Assembly (NCBI GenBank): GCA_001303665.1
Contig: LJUF01000300.1
Span: 1 to 5,493, forward strand
DNA length: 5,493 nt
DNA from: Phycisphaerae bacterium SM23_33
GTDB lineage: Bacteria; Planctomycetota; Phycisphaerae; SM23-33
Direction of reading: 5' to 3'
Numbering within the stretch: position 1 is the first letter of the stretch; each line of letters opens with the position of its first letter. The notes beneath the pieces were generated by a model that was not told the origin of the DNA, made no database searches, and was given only the letters and a program-made list of their open reading frames with translations. Position numbers and translations under genes: made by a program. Shown piece after piece: positions 1-5,493 of the stretch.

Positions 1-1
1 C

Positions 2-1297
2 CGCCGCCTGGCCGGCTCGCAAGGCGAGTCGGTCGTGCAGCCGGAATGGTCGCCGGCGGGCGAGCTGCTGTTCATCTCGGACCGGTCGAACTGGTGGAAC
101 CTGTACCGCCCCACCACGGGCAAGCCCAAGGCCGTGGTCCAGATGGAGGCTGAGTTCGCCGGGCCCATGTGGGCGCTGCGGCCCTCGACCTACGCTTTTG
201 CCGCCGGCGGCAAGGTCATCTGCGCGTACCGCCGCCACGGCACCGACCACCTGGCCCAGATCGATCTGGACTCCGGAGCGCTCGAGGAGATCGAGACGCC
301 CTACAACGCCATCAGCTACATCCGCGTGGCCGACGGGGCGGCGTGGTTGGTGGCCGGCAGCCCCACGCTGTCGGCGGCGGTGGTGCGGATAGACCTGAAG
401 ACCCGCCGGATGCAGGTCGTCCGGCGGGCCGACAGCGCGCCGATCGACCCCGGCTACATCTCCGTGGCCGAGCCGATCGAGTTCCCCACCTCCGGCGACC
501 GCACGGCCCACGCCTTGTTCTACCGGCCGAGGAACCGCGACTTCCGCGGCCCGAAACGCCAAAAGCCGCCGCTGCTGGTGATGAGCCACGGCGGGCCCAC
601 CGCCGCCACCACCGCCGCCCTGCGGCTGAAGACTCAGTACTACACCAGCCGGGGCTTTGCCGTCGTGGACGTCAACTACGGCGGCAGCACGGGCTACGGG
701 CGGGACTATCGCCGCCGGCTGTACGGCCAGTGGGGCGTGGTGGACGTGGACGACTGCGTCAACGCCGCCTTGCACCTGGCGCGGATCGGCCAGGCCGACC
801 CGCAGCGCCTCGCCCTCACCGGCGGCAGCGCCGGCGGATACACCACCCTGGCCGCCCTGACCTTCCGCGACGTCTTCGCCGCCGGCTCCAGCCACTTCGG
901 CATCAGCGACTGCGAGGCCCTGGCCAGGGAAACGCACAAGCTCGAGTCCCACTACCTGGACACGCTTATCGGGCCGTACCCGCGCCGCCGCGACCTGTAC
1001 GTCGAGCGCTCGCCGATCCATCACGTCGGCCGGCTGAGCTGCCCGGTCATCTTCTTCCAGGGCCTGGACGACAAGGTCGTCCCGCCCAACCAGGCCGAGC
1101 GGATGGTCCAGGCCCTGCGCGAAAAGGGCATCCCGGTCGCCTACGTGGCCTTCGAGGGCGAGCAGCACGGCTTCCGCCGCGCCGAGAGCATCCAGCGGGC
1201 CCTGGAGGCCGAACTGTACTTCTTCTCCAAGGCCTTTCGCTTCGAGCTGCCCGAGCCCGTCCAGTCCATCGACATCGAGAACCTCCAAAGCCGATAG
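2..1297 (+). CDS. S9-family serine peptidase (prolyl oligopeptidase / acylaminoacyl-peptidase type), C-terminal part
   Basis: The 5' end is missing: the frame is open from base 2, and the GTG at 35 is an internal Val, not a start. Residues here count from that Val as 1. The first ~150 residues look like the last blades of a TolB/WD40-type propeller (EWSPAGELLFISDRSNWWNLYR region). The rest is an S9 alpha/beta-hydrolase domain. It shows the HGGP oxyanion-region motif at 185-188, an NYGGSTGYG segment from 214, the nucleophile elbow GGSAGG with Ser265, Asp346 in QGLDDKVVPPNQ, and His378 in GEQHGF. The triad is therefore complete. Family members cleave short peptides, often removing N-terminal di- or acyl-amino acids, with the propeller screening substrate size. 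Exact specificity and location cannot be read, because the N-terminus and any signal peptide lie outside the window. It ends in TAG, followed by 1.1 kb of non-coding DNA, so it is probably the last gene of its transcript. Family call is firm; subfamily is inferred. Confidence 0.95.
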   Translation, partial: RRLAGSQGESVVQPEWSPAGELLFISDRSNWWNLYRPTTGKPKAVVQMEAEFAGPMWALRPSTYAFAAGGKVICAYRRHGTDHLAQIDLDSGALEEIETPYNAISYIRVADGAAWLVAGSPTLSAAVVRIDLKTRRMQVVRRADSAPIDPGYISVAEPIEFPTSGDRTAHALFYRPRNRDFRGPKRQKPPLLVMSHGGPTAATTAALRLKTQYYTSRGFAVVDVNYGGSTGYGRDYRRRLYGQWGVVDVDDCVNAALHLARIGQADPQRLALTGGSAGGYTTLAALTFRDVFAAGSSHFGISDCEALARETHKLESHYLDTLIGPYPRRRDLYVERSPIHHVGRLSCPVIFFQGLDDKVVPPNQAERMVQALREKGIPVAYVAFEGEQHGFRRAESIQRALEAELYFFSKAFRFELPEPVQSIDIENLQSR

Positions 1298-4200
1298 AGC
1301 GCCGGCCGCCCCTTCAACGCCCTGGGCTGGAACGTCTGCTGGACCGCCAGGTTCGCCCGAAGAAGGGCAGCCGGCCGCGGAAACACAAGAATTGAACTCG
1401 GAGATAAGTATTGTCTCCCCAATGGCCCTAAGTTAAGGCGCAAGGCATGTCGAGAACTAACGTTGCGCTCGCATTCGGACCGTGCAGGCCCCAGTCGCAG
1501 CTCAGGTAAACAAAGACAACCCCTTATGCCTATCTTAGGGCCATTGTATTGTCTCCCTCGAATTTCCGGACGGCGGACAGGTCGCGGGGGGCTAAGGTCA
1601 CGGGGCCTGGGAGTTGCAGGACCTGAAGGGGCAAGACCGCCCGGGCGCCGTTTGCGGGGTGGGCGGGAACTTTGGGGACATTCGTGCGTCAAACAGGCTT
1701 GAAACAGAGGCGCCCTGCCGCTACCATAACAGTGAGCTTAGGGCGTCGGTGCGTCAGGAGGGGCTGAAAGGCAGATGTTGGACACGCCGGTGGCCCTGGT
1801 CGAGCAGGGGGCGGGCCCCCTGGCTTTGCGGCGGAACCCTCGCCAGCCGCCGCTGTTTCCAATCCTAACGCCTCAGGCTTTAGTTATACACGGCAGGTGG
1901 TGCCGGCCGCTGCCGGCGGCGAAGGCGGCGGCGGCGAAGTGAAGCGGACCGAGGCCAGGCCTCACCACAACACCGGAGCGGCGATGCCCGGGTGGCTGCG
2001 GAGACCGGGCGGTCCTGTCGGCTGGAAGCGAGGAATTTGTCGCTTGCAAGTCAGGTGAAACCGTTTATCATAAAGTGTTGGCGGCCCAAAGGGCGCCTCG
2101 GCGCTTGGGGGGGTGCTCGAGACGCGCGCGCGGCAGGGGCTGTCGGCCCGGGACGCGCGCGGGGTTTGGGCGGTAGCTGAATGCTGGCTTGGAATGGCGG
2201 TGGAGAAAGGGTGCGTGTCCTTACCGGCGGATAAGCTTGGCTGGATGATCGTCTCATAACTGCCTTCATACGTTGAGCTTGATAAGTGGTGCCTCCAGCG
2301 CGAGCTTTTTGACAGGCGGGCTCGACCCACCCCGGGACGGCAGCATCAAGGTGAGCAGACCCAGGCTTTTGCCGTAATGGAAGGGAAGACACATGTTGGG
2401 TACTGATGTGGCACGCCACGCGGGTACGGATGTGGGGCCTCGGTTTGAATCGCTGGAGCCACGGCTGCTGCTGACGACGCTGCAGGGGGGGGAGTTTTTC
2501 GTTTACCTCAACAGCGAGGACGTGGCCATCCGCGTCGGGCTGGACTACGCCGACCCCAGCGTCGCGATCGAGTTGATGACCGAGTACAACGGGGAGATCG
2601 TGAATCTGCCCGGCGCGTATTTCGGTGATCCGGGCATGCCGGTGATTTGGGACGACGGGCAGGACATCTTCGTCATCGATCCGACGAGCGGCCTGTCGAC
2701 CGGCTGGCTGGGGGCGTCGGCGACCACCCGCGGGGCGCAGACGGAGATCTGGGGCATCTACGTGGAGGGCTGCACGGTCGATACGGTGCTGACCATCGTC
2801 CGGCTGGCCAACAACAACCTTTGGGACGCGAACTTTGACCCGGGGGACATAGACCCGTGGACCGGCACCACGCCGATCGTGGACATTGGGGCTACCGCGG
2901 TGACCCGCGCGCCCAACGGCTCCGGGCCGGTGATCGTCGGGGCCGCGGAGGCCCCGATGGGGCCCAGCTTCGACATCCGCTACCTTCCGGCCTCGCCGAA
3001 CACGGCCCGGCCGGTCAACCCGATGGGCGTGTTCCCCGGCGGGGACCTGTCCCCCGGCATCACCATCTACAGCGGCGCGGCCACGCCGGTGCGCGGGATC
3101 ATGCTGGGCTCCAACGTACAGGCGGTCGCCGTGTCCCTCGCCGGCGGGGCGGACGTGTACGCGGTCGACGACATGGCCCTGACCGGGCAGGTCGTTTCCG
3201 ACGGTCTGCCCACCGGTCTGGGGCAGGACGTGTCAGCGATCACGGCCGACTCCGGCGGGCAGCTGTATGTGGTGGACAACAGCCAGGTGGTGGCGTACCA
3301 GCCGGGCATCCTGGGCACCACGGTGACCACGCTGGCCGCCGACGCCGCCGGAACCTTCTACGCCGTGGACGAGCCCAGCCACACGCTGATGTCCTGGGCC
3401 GGCGCGGCGGCCATCGCCGTCGGCACCTCGCTGACCGACTCGGCGGAGCCGACCTTCCGCTACGATAACGTCCGGGCACTGGCTTACAACCCCAGCGACG
3501 GCGGGCTGTACGGCGTGGCCAACATCACCGACACCGACCTGTTCAAGGCGCCGGCGGCGCCGGTGCCGAACGGGCCGTTCCTGTTTCTCATCGACACCGT
3601 CGCCGGAACGGGCAGCGGGCGGGTGCTGCTCACCAACGTCAACGACATTGCGGCCCTGGCCTTCAATTCCACCGGCACCTGCTATGCGGTTGATCCGACC
3701 AGCAACACGCTGGTGAGCATTGACCCGGCCACCGGCGTGGCCACTGCCGTGGGCGTCATCAGCGCGGGCGGCCCGGTCAGCGGCGTGGTCGGGCTGGAGT
3801 GCATCGGCGACACGCTGTACGCTGCCACCGCCACCACCCTGTACCAGGTGGACCCGGCGACGGCCGTGGCCGCCGCCGTGCTCCCGCTGACCGTCAACAA
3901 CGTGGACGACCTGGCCTACGACGTCACCAACCCGGGCATGATCGCCACCGTGGGCAACCAGGGCGGGCCGGTGGTGGCCCGCGTCGTGCTGGCCTCCATG
4001 CTGGCCAGCGGCGACGCCACCGGGGCCACCAGCAGGGTCGGGCCGCTGGTCGACGCCACCGACGACACCATCCTCTACCGCAACGTCACGGCGATGGACA
4101 CCGACAACTCTAACGCCGTCTATGCCGTGGCCGAGGCGATCGACCTGGACCCGGCCGACTGGGCCGACACCAACAAGTACATGGTCACCATCGACCGCAC

Positions 4201-5493
4201 CACCGGGCAGGTGACACGGGTTTCGACGTTGAGCCCCACCGTGGCCTTGACCTCGATTGCCTTCGACACGGCCGGCGCGGCCATGTACGCCTGCGACAAC
4301 ACCGGCAAGATCTACCAGGTCACGTGGGGCACCGGGCAGGTGACGCAGCTTTCCGACCTGGGCGGGATCGCCCTGGAAGGCATCGATTTCGTGAACCTGA
4401 CCGGCACCGAGTCAATGTACGGCGTGACCGCCGGGGAGCTCTACCAGATCGACTACGCCGGCGGCACGGCCGTACTGCTGGGCGGCGTCGGCCGAGGCGA
4501 CCTGAGCTCGCTGACGGCCGACCCGAACACGGCGGGGGTGTTCTGGTCGGCCAGCGTTGACGGCGGCGCCTACCGGGCGGTGAAGATCAGCCTCTCCGGC
4601 GTGCTGGTGGACGCCGACGTACTGGCGCTGCCGCCGGGTGTGGCCAGCGTGGGACTGCTGTTTGACAGCGTCGAGGCCGGCTGGGGCTACAAGGACATCC
4701 ACGCCCTGGACTTCGACGCCTCGGACGTGCTGTACGGGATCGCCACGGTGGTGAACGTCGACCCGCTGAACACGGCGGATCCCGGCGTTTTCGGGCCCTA
4801 CCTGGTCACCATCGACCCCAGCACCGGCACGGTCACCCAGCAGACGACCATCGATGTGGCGGACCTGTCCACGCTGGCCTTCGACTCTCTGGACACGCTG
4901 TTCGGCGTCAACCCGGCCACCGGCGAGCTGGTCACATTGGACAGGGTCACCGGGGTGACCACCGTCGTCGGGCCCCTGACCGACCTGGGCTCGGGCAACC
5001 CCATGCCGGCGGTGACCGGAATTGATTTCGTCACCCACCCCGGCACGGGCGTGGAGACGCTGTTCGCCGTCACCGACGATGCGCTGTACTGGCTGGACCC
5101 GTTGACCGGCGACGGCACGCTGATCGACTCGACGCTCCCGCTGGCGGGGCTGAGCGGCCTGGCCAACGACCCGACCGACAGCGCCATCCTGTGGGCCAGC
5201 TACGACACGGGCGCGGGCTACGGCCTGGTTCGGCTGCCCGCCAGCACCCTCGGCACCGCGGTGGTCCAGGACATGGGCCGGATCCGCGTCGCCGGCACGA
5301 TGGCCGGGGCCGTCAACACCGAGGGGTCCATCGAGCTGATCGACATGGGCTTCCTGTGGGGCAACATCAACATCGCCGGCAATCTCCAGGCGCTGATCAT
5401 GCGCCACGGCGGCGGGGCGATTCCCGTGCCCCCGCCCCCGAACCTGCTCACCCCGACGGACTCGGTGGTCACCGTCGGCGGGTCGCTGATTTT

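Overview
This is a GC-rich window with two long + strand genes, both cut by the window edges, and about 1.1 kb of non-coding DNA between them. The second gene carries an N-terminal LEPR-XLL motif (FESLEPRLLL), typical of giant surface or secreted proteins of Planctomycetota. The window is therefore most likely planctomycetal, perhaps Phycisphaerae-like. The phylum call is fairly firm; the class is a guess.

Layout: (a) 2-1297 is the C-terminal part of an S9-family serine peptidase (prolyl oligopeptidase / acylaminoacyl-peptidase type). The end of its beta-propeller and its whole catalytic alpha/beta-hydrolase domain are present, with a complete Ser/Asp/His triad. (b) 1298-2392 has no convincing long gene. 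Its clearest content is a compact transposon-like element at 1420-1546: 127 bp, 13-bp perfect terminal inverted repeats, flanked by an 11-12-bp direct repeat. It looks like a non-autonomous (MITE-type) relative of IS4-family elements. Further on are a possible promoter with a weak 55-codon ORF, some GC-rich hairpins and a second promoter candidate about 320 bp before the large gene. (c) 2393 to the window end is the first 1033 codons of a giant LEPR-XLL protein. It comprises the motif, an unrecognised N-terminal domain, a short stretch of propeller-like strands, three successive ~205-residue supra-repeats built of propeller-like blades, and the start of a different beta-rich module that runs off the window. 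The gene has no stop in the window.

Nothing in the sequence links the two genes functionally. The peptidase ends with its own stop codon, and the large gene has its own ribosome binding site and probably its own promoter. The items most worth following up are the MITE-like insertion, whose reconstructed empty site itself resembles a REP-type palindrome, and the regular triple supra-repeat in the giant protein.
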